Numbered from the stretch's first letter, positions 9,921-21,229 are shown. The stretch is 64,000 bases of DNA from Strigamia acuminata (GCA_949358305.1 OX442315.1:27492427-27556426), one strand, 5' to 3'. The notes: generated by a model not told the origin, from the letters alone. Program-made: numbers and translations.

Positions 9921-11189
9921 TTACACACTTAGTTTGGAGGTGGTTAACAAGGCATTAAGGTGTTCAGAGGTGTTCAGGATGACCAAAACAAAATACATTA
10001 TCAATAAAAGCAAATTGCAACACAAAGAAAATAATAATATAATAATTCGCAGAGAAAATGCAAAAGGGTGGATTAGAAATTGCCAACAACATGCCAAAAG
10101 ACAAAAGAAAAACAGAAAATATGAATTAACGAATTTCGCTAGAGTTCTCGTTTTGACTTGTTTTGCACTTTGGTCGGTGATGTAATATAATCCGTCTCGT
10201 TTCCGTTTTGCTCGACACGCAACTTGTCCTTCTGGATTTATGACTTCTGCGACTTTGTCATCGAACAATACTGTATATCCATCATCGGTGATCTTCCCGA
10301 CAGATATAATGTTCATTACAAAATCCCGCATGAGCAGCGTTTTTTCTAAGTTCAAATTCACAATTCCGTTCTCACTTTTGACAAGAATTTTGGCTGTTCC
10401 TATTCCGTTAATTTCCGCGTTACTACCGATTTCCAGCTTCTGGTTTTTAAGGAATTCGATTTTTGAAAATGTAGATTCGTTACAACAACAGTGTTCATTT
10501 GCTCCGCTGTCCAAACACCATTTTTTCAACCTTAATTTCTCGCTTTCGTTTCGTTCATCGTGTGCGTCCGATTCTTCGATGATCTTCATTTTCAGCTCTT
10601 CCAGTTTTGGTACGATTCTTGTTTCGATTTCCACTTGAGTTGCCGTTTCGACTTGTTTTGTGCTTTGGTCGATGATGTAATATAAAAATCTGTTTTCCAC
10701 ATTCCGTTTTGCCACATAAGCAACTTGTCCTTCTGGATTTATGATTTCTGCGACTTTGTCGTTGAACAATATTTTGTATCCATCATCGGTGATCTTCCCG
10801 ACAGATATCAAATTCTCTGGAAAATCCCGCACGAGCAGCGTTTCTTTTAAGTTCAAATTTACAATTCTGTTCCCACTTTTGACAAGAATTTTGGCTGTTC
10901 CTATTCCATTAATTTCTGATTCCTCGTCGCTAGCCGAATACTGCATCTGGTTTTCAACGAATTCGATTTCTGAAAATGTAGATTCGTTCGAACAAGAGTG
11001 TAAATCTGTCCCGCTGTCCAACCACCATATTTTCGACCTTGGTTTCTCGCTTTTTAACGCTGTCTCGTTTCGTTCGCCATGTGCGCCCGATTCTTCGATG
11101 ATCTTGATTTTCAGCGCTTCCGGTTTTGGTAATTCGTTATGGCTTCCCGATCCTTCGATTTTCAACGAACTTCCGCTTCTATTCGTCAT
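9921..11189 (-). pseudogene. Copia-type polyprotein remnant with duplicated protease/pre-integrase module
   Basis: A 422-codon minus-strand ORF. It contains two tandem modules of about 165-170 residues, each starting with a retropepsin-like active site (WWLDSGTDLH, DSG at 58-60; WCLDSGANEH, DSG at 227-229) and continuing into the GAG-pre-integrase segment (INGIGTAKILVKS, LISVGKITDDGY, NPEGQV). At DNA level the units are offset by about 501-519 bp. The first residues (MTNRSGSSLKIE) resemble the start of a Copia Gag, but the rest of Gag, the integrase core, RT and RNase H are missing. The last 70 residues are hydrophobic and probably read-through of unrelated DNA. An internally deleted element is the simplest reading. 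Confidence 0.75.
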
Positions 11190-11299
11190 AATTTTTGTTT
11201 GCTTCGTGGATTTTCGATCCTCCTCAAAAACGTTTCAACTTTCTCGACCGTTATTCCGGTTCCAAATCTTGAATTATGCGCCGATAAGTCGGAAATGAT

Positions 11300-11600
11300 A
11301 CAATGCGACTGCAGATGATTGCTGATTGTTGTAAGATACTTTATTACAAAATATTAAACACTATATATATATATATCTATGCGCTGGAACCTGATTGGTC
11401 GGCGCCAATACACCGGTGAGACGTTTAATCTGGCGATAACGTCATGTAGACGTGAGAAAGAAGTAAAAAAAAAAAATACCGACTGTGTCGCCTGTGAACG
11501 GAGAAATGTCGCGTTTGGGCGATGACTGGTGCCGTTGCCAGACACGCTGTTGCCCATGTTCGTGGTTCAGTATTCAATTGTAGTTTTTTCTTTTATTTTC
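11300..11600 (-). mobile_element. Probable LTR upstream of the Copia remnant
   Basis: On the minus strand this stretch has a TATATATA run (about 11363-11380) followed by AATAAAGTATCTTAC near 11333-11347, the order expected for promoter and polyadenylation signal in an LTR, and it precedes the Copia-type ORF. I could not define the ends or a primer site. Confidence 0.35.
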
Positions 11601-11718
11601 TTAAGCGAGGGAAGCTGGTTTTTTATTTTATTTATGGTGGGTTTTAGCCCTGTAAATTAGCGGGAAGAACGTAAAATCAATCGAGAAGGATGTAAAATCT
11701 GATGGAAAAACTAAAGAA

Positions 11719-12168
11719 ATGCGCGCAATGCTGTCGTGCAGAAAAGCAAAAAACGACAGCACGTTGCTTAAAGATAAAAATGGTGTAAACGGACGCAAGT
11801 TCGGAACCGAGACGCAGAAGAAACGATTTGAACGATCAACAGAAGCACTGAAGACCGCAAATAAAACACACGCGGACGTACAACGATCGGTAGAATCCAA
11901 GGAGTGGACGAAAGGCATCAATGAAATTAGTTCGAATTACGATGGACTGGATGAAAACGAATTAGATGACAAACGTCGCGTAGATGAGAAGAAAAAGATG
12001 AATGCCAAACTCGATACAAAACTGACGGAAGTTGATGCGAAATTGGCTGAACTCGATGCAAAACTGGCGGAAGTTGATGCGAATAAAGTTTTTCGGAATA
12101 TTCGAATGTTATTTTGGTGGTTTCCCACGTTATTCTACCAGTGTGTTTTCATTTTAACTCTGAAATAA
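11719..12168 (+). CDS. Hypothetical coiled-coil protein
   Basis: A 149-codon ORF, not recognised. It is lysine- and glutamate-rich with a short internal repeat, DAKLAELDAKLAEVDA, near residues 108-123, and a C-terminal hydrophobic segment (FWWFPTLFYQCVFILTL). The frame is open a further 22 codons upstream of the ATG to a TAA. No splice structure, promoter or homologue is evident, and it lies beside retrotransposon debris, so it may be part of a repeat or a chance ORF. Confidence 0.3.
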   Translation: MRAMLSCRKAKNDSTLLKDKNGVNGRKFGTETQKKRFERSTEALKTANKTHADVQRSVESKEWTKGINEISSNYDGLDENELDDKRRVDEKKKMNAKLDTKLTEVDAKLAELDAKLAEVDANKVFRNIRMLFWWFPTLFYQCVFILTLK

Positions 12169-13030
12169 AATAAAACTTCCTACTTTTCGAATACCTTTAC
12201 ATTTTACCTTTCTAACCTGCAGGACGTGCAGGTGTTATGGCAGCAGACAGGGTCAAGTTCTTAAAGACTTGTGTTTATTTTTTCATAGCCAAAGAATAGA
12301 AGATAGGAAGTGAGTGCACTATTTCATATCTGTAATATTTAGTGAAAGAAAAAAAAATCGCATCCATATTATTTGATAAATGCGAATAAAACAGAGTAAA
12401 GGAAAAGGTAAGGCCGAAATTTCCATGCTAATTAAGTAGGGCGAGTAAAGGTTAACGTATATGCGGTTTGATCATGAATGCATTTCCAATGTACGGTAGT
12501 TAACCACAAAATAGAAAGAAAGAAAAGACGTGCAATTTACATTATGAGTCTTAAGGGGATTTATACGTTTTTTATTGTATCTCGTAATGGCTACGACCTT
12601 TAACGTTCACTTTACAGCATGCTTTTATAGCACGAAGGAACGTAAAGGCAGAATGAAGATTGTTGTTATTTAACATTCAAATATTGTCTCGTTTTTTGTT
12701 TTGGTCTCGTACGAAATCAAAATCTATCTAAAACCTTCAAGAACAGATATAACAAACCCAGCGAACAAAAAAAATCCTGCTGAGACAAAATAGAGAGAAA
12801 ATCCAACCAATTTATTTCCTCTGCTTTACTTTCCTATACAAAATTCTGATCTCCTCTTTCAAAGTTAAAAAGAAATCTTTTTCGGAATACCAAATCTAAA
12901 TCTTCAACTAAACAAGTAAACATTTGTAATGCAGGGAAGCATTACATATGAGACTTCTAAACCCTGCCCCTAATTAAAAAAAATAATAATAATAAATTAA
13001 TGACACAAAACAACCAATTTCGCAATTAAA
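12169..13030. other. No gene recognised
   Basis: AT-rich sequence without long ORFs, recognisable domains or RNA genes. The inverted pair TGTAATGC / GCATTACA near 12926-12948 forms a small hairpin. Confidence 0.5.
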
Positions 13031-13170
13031 TCATTCAAAAGCTTCTTCGCCCAGAACGCCGACAAATGCGCGTAATACGCCGGCGCCGGGATGTAAACCA
13101 ATCGCGTACAACGAACGTTTCACTAGCTTCGCATTTCCGTCGTTATAATTTCCCGTTTCTCGTTTTCCGT
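13031..13170 (-). CDS. Possible C-terminal exon of an unknown protein
   Basis: A GC-richer island in AT-rich surroundings. On the minus strand an open frame ends in VLGEEAFE and a TGA at 13033-13031. A plausible acceptor (GGGACAG) lies near 13172. The frame includes LVKRSLYAIGLHPGAG, a dibasic KR followed by a short peptide-like stretch. I do not recognise it and see no upstream exons, so it may be an isolated coding fragment. Confidence 0.25.
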
Positions 13171-13189
13171 TTTCCGTCTGTCCCAAGTC

Positions 13190-13255
13190 TATTCCATGAA
13201 AATTACGGAAATGACGTCGTCATGACGACGTCATTTCCGTAATTTTCATGGAATA
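13190..13255. repeat. 66 bp perfect palindrome
   Basis: Two 33 bp arms (13190-13222 and 13223-13255) are exact reverse complements with no spacer. The centre holds TGACGTCGTCA|TGACGACGTCA, so CRE-like TGACG half-sites face each other. Symmetry stops at both flanks (C at 13189 and at 13256). Confidence 0.95.
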
Positions 13256-14870
13256 CACGGCTAAAAATGCACTAAAACCGGTTTATTAATTCAACCGGAG
13301 GTCGGAGAAATCTGAAAATACCTTAGGATACTAATTTCGGTATGCTCGATTTAATGCCGTTGTCCGTTTCGCTCTAGCTGCGGTAGTTTTTGCGGAATCG
13401 TTGTCGCCAGACAGACAGAACCGTTTCATGAGACTTTCTAAACATAGAGTTTAGAAGTCTAAAACTTTGTTTTTAAAGCATGGACCCACAATTAAAATAA
13501 CGTATAATTTTATATATATATTTTTTTTTTAAATGCTCAAAAGTTCCTGCAGCAAATTTACCCAATTGAATATAATTGAAAACCTGTCATGAATACACTG
13601 TATAATCTCTTTTAACCCACAACTATGTATTATTTTGGACTAAATATCTTCCCTCTGACGCTATAACGCAATACCGTTTTAGCAATTAAATATCCGCCAT
13701 AATTAACATTGAAAAAAAATTTCCTTACACAAATTTTCCTATTACTCCATAATAAATCGTTTCAAAAAACTTGTCCGAAACAATGCGTGACTATAGCTAT
13801 TAACAGAAGTGCAAAGCTATTCAGGAAAAAAATAACTTTACATTCCGGTTAGGACTAATCAATTCAAATACTGTCGTTTCATAATTACTGTGAGATATTA
13901 ATAGTAATAATTACTATTATTATCTGATGATAAGTAGAATTAAAGATGCATATTTTCCGGCCATTACAGAATAAACTGGTTGGTAAGCTTGTACACCTCT
14001 GGCCAAAAAATCTTCACATTCTCCTATGAGATAGCATAGGAGAATGTGAATATTTTTCAGCCAGACGTGTATGTATTATGATGTATAAATATGATAAAAT
14101 TTGAATAAAATACATATGCGAAAAGAATGGTATTTTGTTGTTGTTGATATTGGATGACAATATTTTGATCGTACTGTATAGTAAATATTGATTTCGATAC
14201 AATTTTCCCGTTTGTTCACCATGTACTCAATTTTATTCTTCACCTTCAATGCATTATCTCATTGAGTTCATTGAGTATTTCACCTAAAAAATACAAAGAT
14301 TACGGGACTAGATTTGATCTAACCATCTGTTTGTTTAATTCGGTGACATGTATTTTAACGAAATAATATATGGAAATCATATGTAAACAGATTTTGGAAA
14401 CAATAGAAAATATTATATTATATTATATTTATTATATTTTCGATTTTGCCCAGTCTAGACTTACTGTAGAAAAACAAAGAATTAAAATAATTGAATACGA
14501 TTGCATCAGTAAACTGGCAATAAATTTTAACTAAAGTGGTGAACGTGATCAAACATATGGTAGACGTGCTTGTAACTGTACTTCCAATGGCGGAATCTTT
14601 CCCATCATTTTTCTCTGAAATAATAGTTCCTCCTCTTAATATAAGGAAAGCGGTACGTGTGGGTAAAAGATGACTAGATAAAGTAAATGAATAATTTTAT
14701 TACGTATTTAAAAAATTCCAACCCCTTTTTAAAAAAACAAAACCAATGTGACAAACAATGACTATTTCTACAATGTGTGTAATATTTATTTAACGCATTC
14801 TTCAGTTAAGTATCGCAAAATTTAAACAAACATTCGTTATCTCCGATAATGTAATTCGTAGAATTAAATT
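13256..14870. other. AT-rich intergenic DNA
   Basis: No gene or named repeat is supported. It contains TTATA/ATTAT microsatellite-like stretches near 14412-14440 and the hairpin at 14013-14050. The second copy of the large duplication begins at 14871. Confidence 0.5.
14013..14050. repeat. Inverted repeat, 16 bp arms
   Basis: Arms 14013-14028 and 14035-14050 are exact reverse complements separated by AGATAG. No T-run follows and no gene is adjacent, so no function is implied. Confidence 0.8.
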
Positions 14871-15259
14871 TGAAATAAACTGATTTAAAATAAATAATAG
14901 AAACAAAGCACAAAGCACAAAGCACCGCGGCAATAACACACGGTGATTTAGCCATGTTTTAAATATAATTTAATGAAATAAAAATAAAGTTCAAAGTAAT
15001 CAAATATTGAAATAATTACTCCGTACATTTTATCAAATAAATTCTTTTTATTGTATACAATTTGTAGCAACAACGAAAACATCAACACTCAGAGAAAAAT
15101 TCATTGCATACTTGGTGACTGGTGTTGAGATTGAAAATAAATGCAAATAATGCAGTACGGATAAAATCAAGCTTCGAATAACCCGCCATTTCTCCGAGTC
15201 GAATTCGGAAACTCGCTTTAGCTGACACTGAGTGAGAGAATCTGTAATTAACTACATTC

Positions 15260-16790
15260 ATGGAGCGGCGGAGTGTGTGTGTTGTCGGTGCAGGAGTAAA
15301 CGGCTTGTGTACAGCCGTTTTAATTCAAGAACTTCTGCCCAATGTTTCGGTGACCATCGTAGCTGACAAAACTACAACTGACACATTGAGCGATGGCGCT
15401 GCTGGATTGTTTCGACCATCCAATAGCACGCGAGGACCACATCCCGAGTCAATCAAGTAAAACATCATTATAGCAAATTATATGATAATCATAAAATTTA
15501 ATTTTCAATGCAGGACATGGAGTCGTGATTCATATTCGTACTACAAATCAATTGCAATAAGCGCACAATCAGACGACGCAGGAATTAAGGAGATTAGTGG
15601 ATATCTCTTAGCAGAGGAATATGAAAATATCACTAAAGTAATAAAAAAAAAAAAAAAATTAAAAAATAATTAATTAATTAATTACTTCGTTTTCAATTGC
15701 AGAGCGAATTACTTGAAAATCTTTTACCTTTGTGGCGAAAGATGGATGAGAATGAGTTGAAATCATTCCCAGGAACCTGGAAGTAAAATAAATAAAAATT
15801 GTGCAAATATAATTTTAAAAAAATTCTTTTTAACAGACATGGAAGTAAATTTAAAACGGTACTCGTAGAATGTCGGAGATTTATGCCTTGGATGACCAAC
15901 AAGTATATTTTGTTAATTTTTTTGTGATTTCATTTCGAATAATTTTCTGCTTCAAGATTTTTAACTAACGGTGGTAAAATATTGAAACGAAAAATCAATA
16001 GTTTTGAAGAGGTGAATTGGTTTTTATTGCGTGTTTGTTTTCATTTTCTTTTAATTAAACTTCATTTTCATTTTAGGTGTCCAATCAGTACAATCTAATT
16101 GTAAATTGTACAGGATTTAGAGCAAAATACTTGTGCAACGATAGCAGAGTTGTGCCTATTCGAGGACAAGTGATCAAAGTACATTAACTATTACGGTACG
16201 GTAATGCAAAAGAATCAAAACTTAGCAATTAATTTCACATTACAGGTAAAAGCACCTTGGATAAAGGAATTTGTGTATGGCGACTACGATACATACATTG
16301 TACCTGGGTGTGTAAAACAGTTAGATTTTAGCAGACATGATAAACTATTAAAAAAATTAACATTTTTTTTGTGTTTGCAGGTTTGATTTTGTCACACTTG
16401 GGGGCACGAGACAATTTGACAGTTATGACACAAAAGTGAATGCTTATAATTCAAAGGAAATTTGGGAGCGATGTTGTAAATTAGTTCCGAGTTTAGAAGT
16501 AAGAGAACTAATTTTAACTTCTTCTAATTTCGTTCATTATTATCAAAAACATTATTTATGTTTAGAATGCCAAAATCGAATATGAATTTGTGGGATTGCG
16601 GCCATATCGTGATGAAATCCGAGTGGAACTGGAATATTTAAAAAACACGAAGCATAGCACTATGTATCCCGTTGTACATAATTACGGGCACGGTGGATAC
16701 GGTGTTTCTTTGGCTTATGGATGTGCTAAAGATGCTGCGCAACTTGTTAAATCTGCTTTGTTTAAAATGGAGTTGCAGTCAAAGTTATAG
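15260..16790 (+). CDS. DDO: D-aspartate / D-amino-acid oxidase, copy B
   Basis: Identical to the gene at 4007-5537 in all nine exons, splice sites and the C-terminal SKL, with about 390 bp of shared upstream DNA, so it probably carries the same promoter. Both copies should be expressed alike unless one is an assembly duplicate. Everything said of copy A applies. Confidence 0.88.
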
Positions 16791-17173
16791 TAGTAATACT
16801 TTGTAATTAATTTCATGCGGAACAATCGTCATCATATTTGTTTAAAATTTCTTGTAGAAGAGTTAAAATAAACAGTTTATATTGAATATATTAATTGAAA
16901 TGTGCGTTTGTGCAACGTGCGCGACAGTGAAGCGCCAAAGGGGCGGTTGTATGAGCTCTTTAAAATGAAGTGAATGGAAAAAGGGGATCGTGTTGTACGT
17001 CTACAAACTGAACACAACGTAAACATTGCTGCGAACCGAATCACTCACACGCATAATTTTTTAGACTTTTCATAAGTTCTCGTTTAAAAAAATAAAAATT
17101 AAAACAATTAGTACTCTGTTTACTTAAATTTTAAATAATACGAAATTAATTTCATATAGATGAACTGTTAAAA

Positions 17174-18370
17174 ATGTTGTCACGGTCATGCATTTTGCAA
17201 GATGTTCCTGATTATAAAGAACGGGCTTTGCATTTAGAAAACTTGAGAAACCGTTTGGAAGCAAAAATTAGTCCGCAGTTAATTAATTCCTTTAACATCC
17301 AGTCCACTGGTAGATTATTATCTCGGTAATTTAAGAATACAATAATCAATTTAAAATGCGAAAATTATTTCCAGATGCTGCTCAAGTGTATGCAGCTATG
17401 TTTAGAGACATTGATCGGTTACCTGAATTATACCAATACTACCACAAATTCCATAAGGTGAAGTAAGAAGCATTAAATTAAGAACTGCATGACAACTTTT
17501 GTTATAATTAGAGCCAGCTTTTAGTTCAGTGGAAAACAACAGTTGAGTTTGATTGTGAAGAGACTGTAATAGAATGGATGATGAATTACTACGATATCCT
17601 CTTATCAACGTGGCATAATCAGGTATCGTGTTTAAAATCTAAAAATTGAGTGGATAATATTTTTTGAAACGAAATGTATTTTCAGGTTAAGTGCATAACT
17701 ACCGTGTTTACAGCAGTGTCTCCCATTAAAATTTTAAGCAATCTCGTGAAAGAAACTCTTGAAAATTTAGATCCACCGTTGTCGTTTTGTATAGATGCTG
17801 CTTTGAAACAGCAAAGCAATGAATTATTGTATTTAATAAATCTCAAACAAGTAATTTAATGTCACATTCGGCTTTTATTGATTTAAAATGAATTTTTTTT
17901 TGATTTTTTTTTAGATTTCTGAAAGATTTGCGAAAAGTATTGAAGCTGCGATTCAATCGTATGATGCAAGTAATCAATATGCTAAACTTGAACATCAGTT
18001 CAGAAAAATTTTAAGTAAATTTTTTTATAGATTTGGTTTTAGAAAATTCAACACATTCATTGGTTTTTGCAATTTTCTCACCTCTCAAACCATACATTTC
18101 AAAATATCATGTTTATGAAGAACGATTGCTACTAGAAAATTTAAAAAAGATAAAAATGGTAGGTAAAGTTTTAAAAGTCATGTTAGAGAAATACTTCTAT
18201 TACAATTATGCTTATATTTGTGCTTGAAGAATGGAGATGACATGATTGATTCGATTCATCGACTTGGGGAATCAGTCAACAAAGTAATTGCTCTTACCAA
18301 TGAAGCCGGCGATAGGTGCGCAGAATTTACTTATGGGTGTCTTTTCTTCAAACTGTCAACTGCCATAAAA
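17174..18370 (+). pseudogene. COG7 fragment, copy B
   Basis: Seven exons equal to 5921-7117 of copy A, with no downstream exons: the duplication ends 46 bp into the next intron at 18416. At most it encodes an internal third of COG7 (about 253 codons) with neither N- nor C-terminal region, so it should be non-functional as a COG subunit. Confidence 0.85.
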
Positions 18371-18420
18371 GTGTTGTTAATAATTGTGACACCTAGTGTT
18401 AATCTTAAGTAACCATAAAC

Positions 18421-18649
18421 CAGTGAAGCGCCAAAGGGGCGGTTGTATGAGCTCTTTGTCTACAAACTGAACACAACGTAAACATTGCTGCGAACGAACC
18501 GAATCACTCACACGCATAATTTTTTAGAGTTTTCGTTTAAAAAAATAAAAATTAAAACAATTAGTACTCTGTTTACTTAAATTTTAAATAATACGAAATC
18601 AATTTCATATAGATGAACCGTTAAAAATGTTGTCACGGTCATGCATTTT
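18421..18649. repeat. Partial third copy of the duplicated block, diverged
   Basis: Matches 5672-5942 of copy A, including the first eight COG7 codons (MLSRSCIL). It lacks about 37 bp present in copies A and B after GAGCTCTTT, has a shorter TTTTTAGA...TTTTCG stretch and carries point changes. It directly follows the end of copy B. Confidence 0.85.
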
Positions 18650-18771
18650 AGGCAGTCACTTTTCTTCACTTGTTTTGCGAATGCCATACTATGCTTTTAC
18701 CATGGTAGGAAAAAAGATCCGCCCAATTTAAATAACAGTTGCACAAATTTAAAAAAAAAAAGAAACCACGC

Positions 18772-18844
18772 CGTCCGCGACAGGATTCGAACCTGCAATC
18801 TTCTGATCCGAAGTCAGACGCCTTATCCATTAGGCCACGCGGAC
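18772..18844 (-). tRNA. tRNA-Arg (TCG anticodon)
   Basis: A 73-base minus-strand cloverleaf. The acceptor stem GTCCGCG pairs with CGCGGAC, with a G discriminator. D-arm TGGCCTAATGGA, anticodon loop CTTCGGA with anticodon TCG, and T-arm GGTTCGAATCC are all present. No intron. It closely resembles metazoan tRNA-Arg(TCG). Confidence 0.96.
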
Positions 18845-19222
18845 ATACATTTAAGTGCGTTTTTATCCTTATTTATCCTTATTTATCTTAAAATTGTGTC
18901 CTTTATATTAATTAATCTTTCCGCTTAAATAACAGAATATTTTCTAATTGTGTTTTATCTGGTGTATTTTTGAAAATACTTTATAATTAAATTTATTTCC
19001 ACAAGAATAAATAAATCAAATCGTGCCCGGTTACAACATATTTCAACCGGTCGAATCTATGTGGTATTTAATGTAATTAGGTATACTGTACGTATTCCGA
19101 CGTAGTATCCTCAGAAACGTTGAACTTTCGTTTCAGTCTTGAAAGGTGTATATAAAGAGACTGATAATCATTCGTCTGTTCCTACTCTATTGGTGTCGCA
19201 GATTAGTTAAAGTTTCAACACA
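18845..19222. other. Spacer and MED10 upstream region
   Basis: A tandem TTTATCCTTA repeat lies near 18860-18885. A TATATAAAG element near 19148-19157 may serve MED10, about 65-75 bp before its ATG. Confidence 0.45.
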
Positions 19223-19823
19223 ATGTCGTCTCCCCTGGAAGATTTAGAAGCGCATTTAGAGATGTTCATCGAAAATGTTCGTCAAATGGGCATTCTTGTC
19301 AGCGATTTCCAACCAACGGGTCAAACTGTATTAAATCAAAAAATGTAATAATTCAACACATCCGAAGTTTATGGTATTTTTCTAACATTTTTATTGTTTT
19401 ATTTTATTAACAGCACCACTTTAGTCACAGAAATGCAAGAAATCGATAAATTGAAGGCCCAAGTACAAGACGTGCACGTTCCTCTTGAAGTGTTCGAGTA
19501 AGTTTTATCAAATTTAAGAAAGAAATAGAATAACTGAAATTATTCCAATTATTTTAGGTACATCGACCAAGGCAGAAATCCACAATTGTATACAAAAGAT
19601 TGTATGGAAAAAGCTTTAGTGAAAAATGAACAAGTGAAAGGCAAAATCGATTCATTTAGAGTAAGTTTTGCTTGTGATTGTAAGTCATTTAATATTAATT
19701 GTTTTATTTTTTTCTATTCAACAGAAATTTAAAGCTCTTCTTCTATTCGAGTTAACTAAAGAGTTTCCAAATGAAATTGCCAAATACAGAGCTCTAAGAG
19801 GTGACGATCGAACCGGAATTTAA
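19223..19823 (+). CDS. MED10: Mediator complex subunit 10
   Basis: Four exons (19223-19344, 19414-19497, 19558-19660, 19725-19823) give 135 residues, the same length as human MED10. The product follows the family throughout: LEAHLEMFIENVRQMGILVSDFQP near the start, VPLEVFEYIDQGRNPQLYTKDC in the middle and a basic FK-containing C-terminal helix. MED10 sits in the Mediator middle module and links activators to RNA polymerase II. All junctions are GT/AG and keep frame. Confidence 0.96.
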
Positions 19824-20143
19824 TTTATACGTAAATTTAGGAAAGTTTATTTATTGGATCATACTCGAACAAAAATAAAAAATTGTTTTATTTGTACATT
19901 TTTATTTGTATAGTTTAATTTAAAAAAAGGTTATGGCATCTCGTAGGTATTCTTTTTTTATATTTACTGAAGCCTTTCGGACCATCAAATGCCAAAATTC
20001 GTAATAAAATGACATCATACAGAAAAAAATTGAATTTGAAGAGAAAAAAACGCGTAAAATTTGTCTCAAATTAAAATCAGGGAATTCATACACAAGACAC
20101 AATAAAAATTCATCATTAAAATGTTACAGAAGTGTTTAATTTG

Positions 20144-20907
20144 TCACGATACTGTAGGCCTTGGTTTTAAAATTAATTTTCCAGTCTGCAAAGAAATTAA
20201 CAATCAATTTGTAGAAAATACCAATGAATCTAGTTTAAAATTGACCCTCACATCATCACAGGACATATTGAAATCGCTCAAGACTAAACGTACTCTTGAA
20301 GCAATGCTAAAATTAAAATTCATTAATCAAAAGATGCTTATCAAATAAAACAACCATTTAAATAAAACATTACATTGATGGAGCCACAACCCTTTTGTGT
20401 ATTCCGGCAAGAAATAATCCCACCAAAACAAGGCTACTGATTGTGAAGAAGAGATGATTCAACAAAGACTGAAAAAATGGAACCTGGAAATAAAAATAAG
20501 TAAAGTAAAAAAAAATCATCATTTTCATGTCATTTTTATACTTGTGACGTTTCTGGATCAATTAACCATTGCCAGGCTCCCCAGGCTGTGCACAACGCTA
20601 CCACTAACAAAATAACTGGAATGAAAATGAAGCAATGTGATTATTAAATGTTTTAAAACGAATTGAACACGATTTTTACTTCGCCATCTCGTTGCTGAGG
20701 GTTGTAAACACGAAATCACTTCTGTCAATCTCCTCTCAAAAGCTTTCAAATCTGAAATATCATAATATAAACTGGTTAAATAACCAATTTCGGAACGACT
20801 AAAGTGTTGATTGATAAATATTGTCCTGTATTCCATTTAAATTCAACACAACTCTTTAAATAATTCTGTAGTACGGTACCTTCGCAAGCAGTCTGCTCCA
20901 GAGACAT
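20144..20907 (-). CDS. CNEP1R1: Nuclear envelope phosphatase regulatory subunit 1
   Basis: Six minus-strand exons (20907-20880, 20751-20680, 20615-20542, 20483-20374, 20306-20252, 20185-20144) encode 126 residues (human 125). [20 protein letters not shown] opens the protein. A first membrane segment precedes WLIDPET, a second contains [19 protein letters not shown], and the tail reads [16 protein letters not shown]. The family binds and activates CTDNEP1, which dephosphorylates lipins at the nuclear/ER membrane. The last two exons are very short. Its 3' end converges on MED10. Confidence 0.96.
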
Positions 20908-21043
20908 TTCATGTCGCGATCTTGAACGGGAGCGTCGAGTGCGGACTTAATATTTTGCATTGTTTGGAAAATAAATTTTACATTTAATATTATTACATTA
21001 AATAAAGTTTAAAAAATAATTATATATTTTTTAAATTTTTAAT

Positions 21044-21229
21044 TCAACATTTTTCAAACCGATATCGGGTAGCATAATAAAACAAATTCTCGGTTCGGAA
21101 AGCTATTTGATCCTGCTCCAGCCAGGGATAACGAAGTAAGGCAAATCCTAAGGATCTGCGCTTTAGGTATTTGTCGTGGAAAAGGACAACTTTTCTTCCA
21201 AATATATGAATATTGTGAGCACTAGTCAT
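21044..21229 (-). CDS. Small hypothetical protein (61 aa)
   Basis: A 61-codon single-exon ORF with an acceptable start context (GCAAATGAC). Composition is basic and aromatic (HNIHIFGRKVVLFHDKYLKRR, PWLEQDQIAFRTENLFYY), unlike random AT-rich sequence. It is head to head with NCOA5 (206 bp between start codons), which suggests a shared promoter. The length and charge recall small mitochondrial subunits, but I cannot assign a family. Confidence 0.45.
   Translation of the reverse strand: MTSAHNIHIFGRKVVLFHDKYLKRRSLGFALLRYPWLEQDQIAFRTENLFYYATRYRFEKC

Larger units (their letters stand above)
14871..18416. repeat. Segmental duplication, copy B
   Basis: Direct repeat of 3618-7163 at a constant offset of 11,253 bp with no visible substitutions or indels. 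Its right edge cuts an intron of COG7, so the copied COG7 lacks all later exons. Confidence 0.95.

Noticed and set aside
10240-11298. Two plus-strand ORFs of 132 and 185 codons
   Set aside because: They are antisense to the duplicated Copia module and resemble each other only because the module is duplicated.
18860-18885. Short tandem TTTATCCTTA repeats considered as a CRISPR-like or satellite array
   Set aside because: Only about two to three units with no spacers; ordinary low-complexity DNA in a eukaryotic genome.
18641-18928. 95-codon plus-strand ORF
   Set aside because: It spans the antisense of the tRNA-Arg gene and has no protein-like composition.
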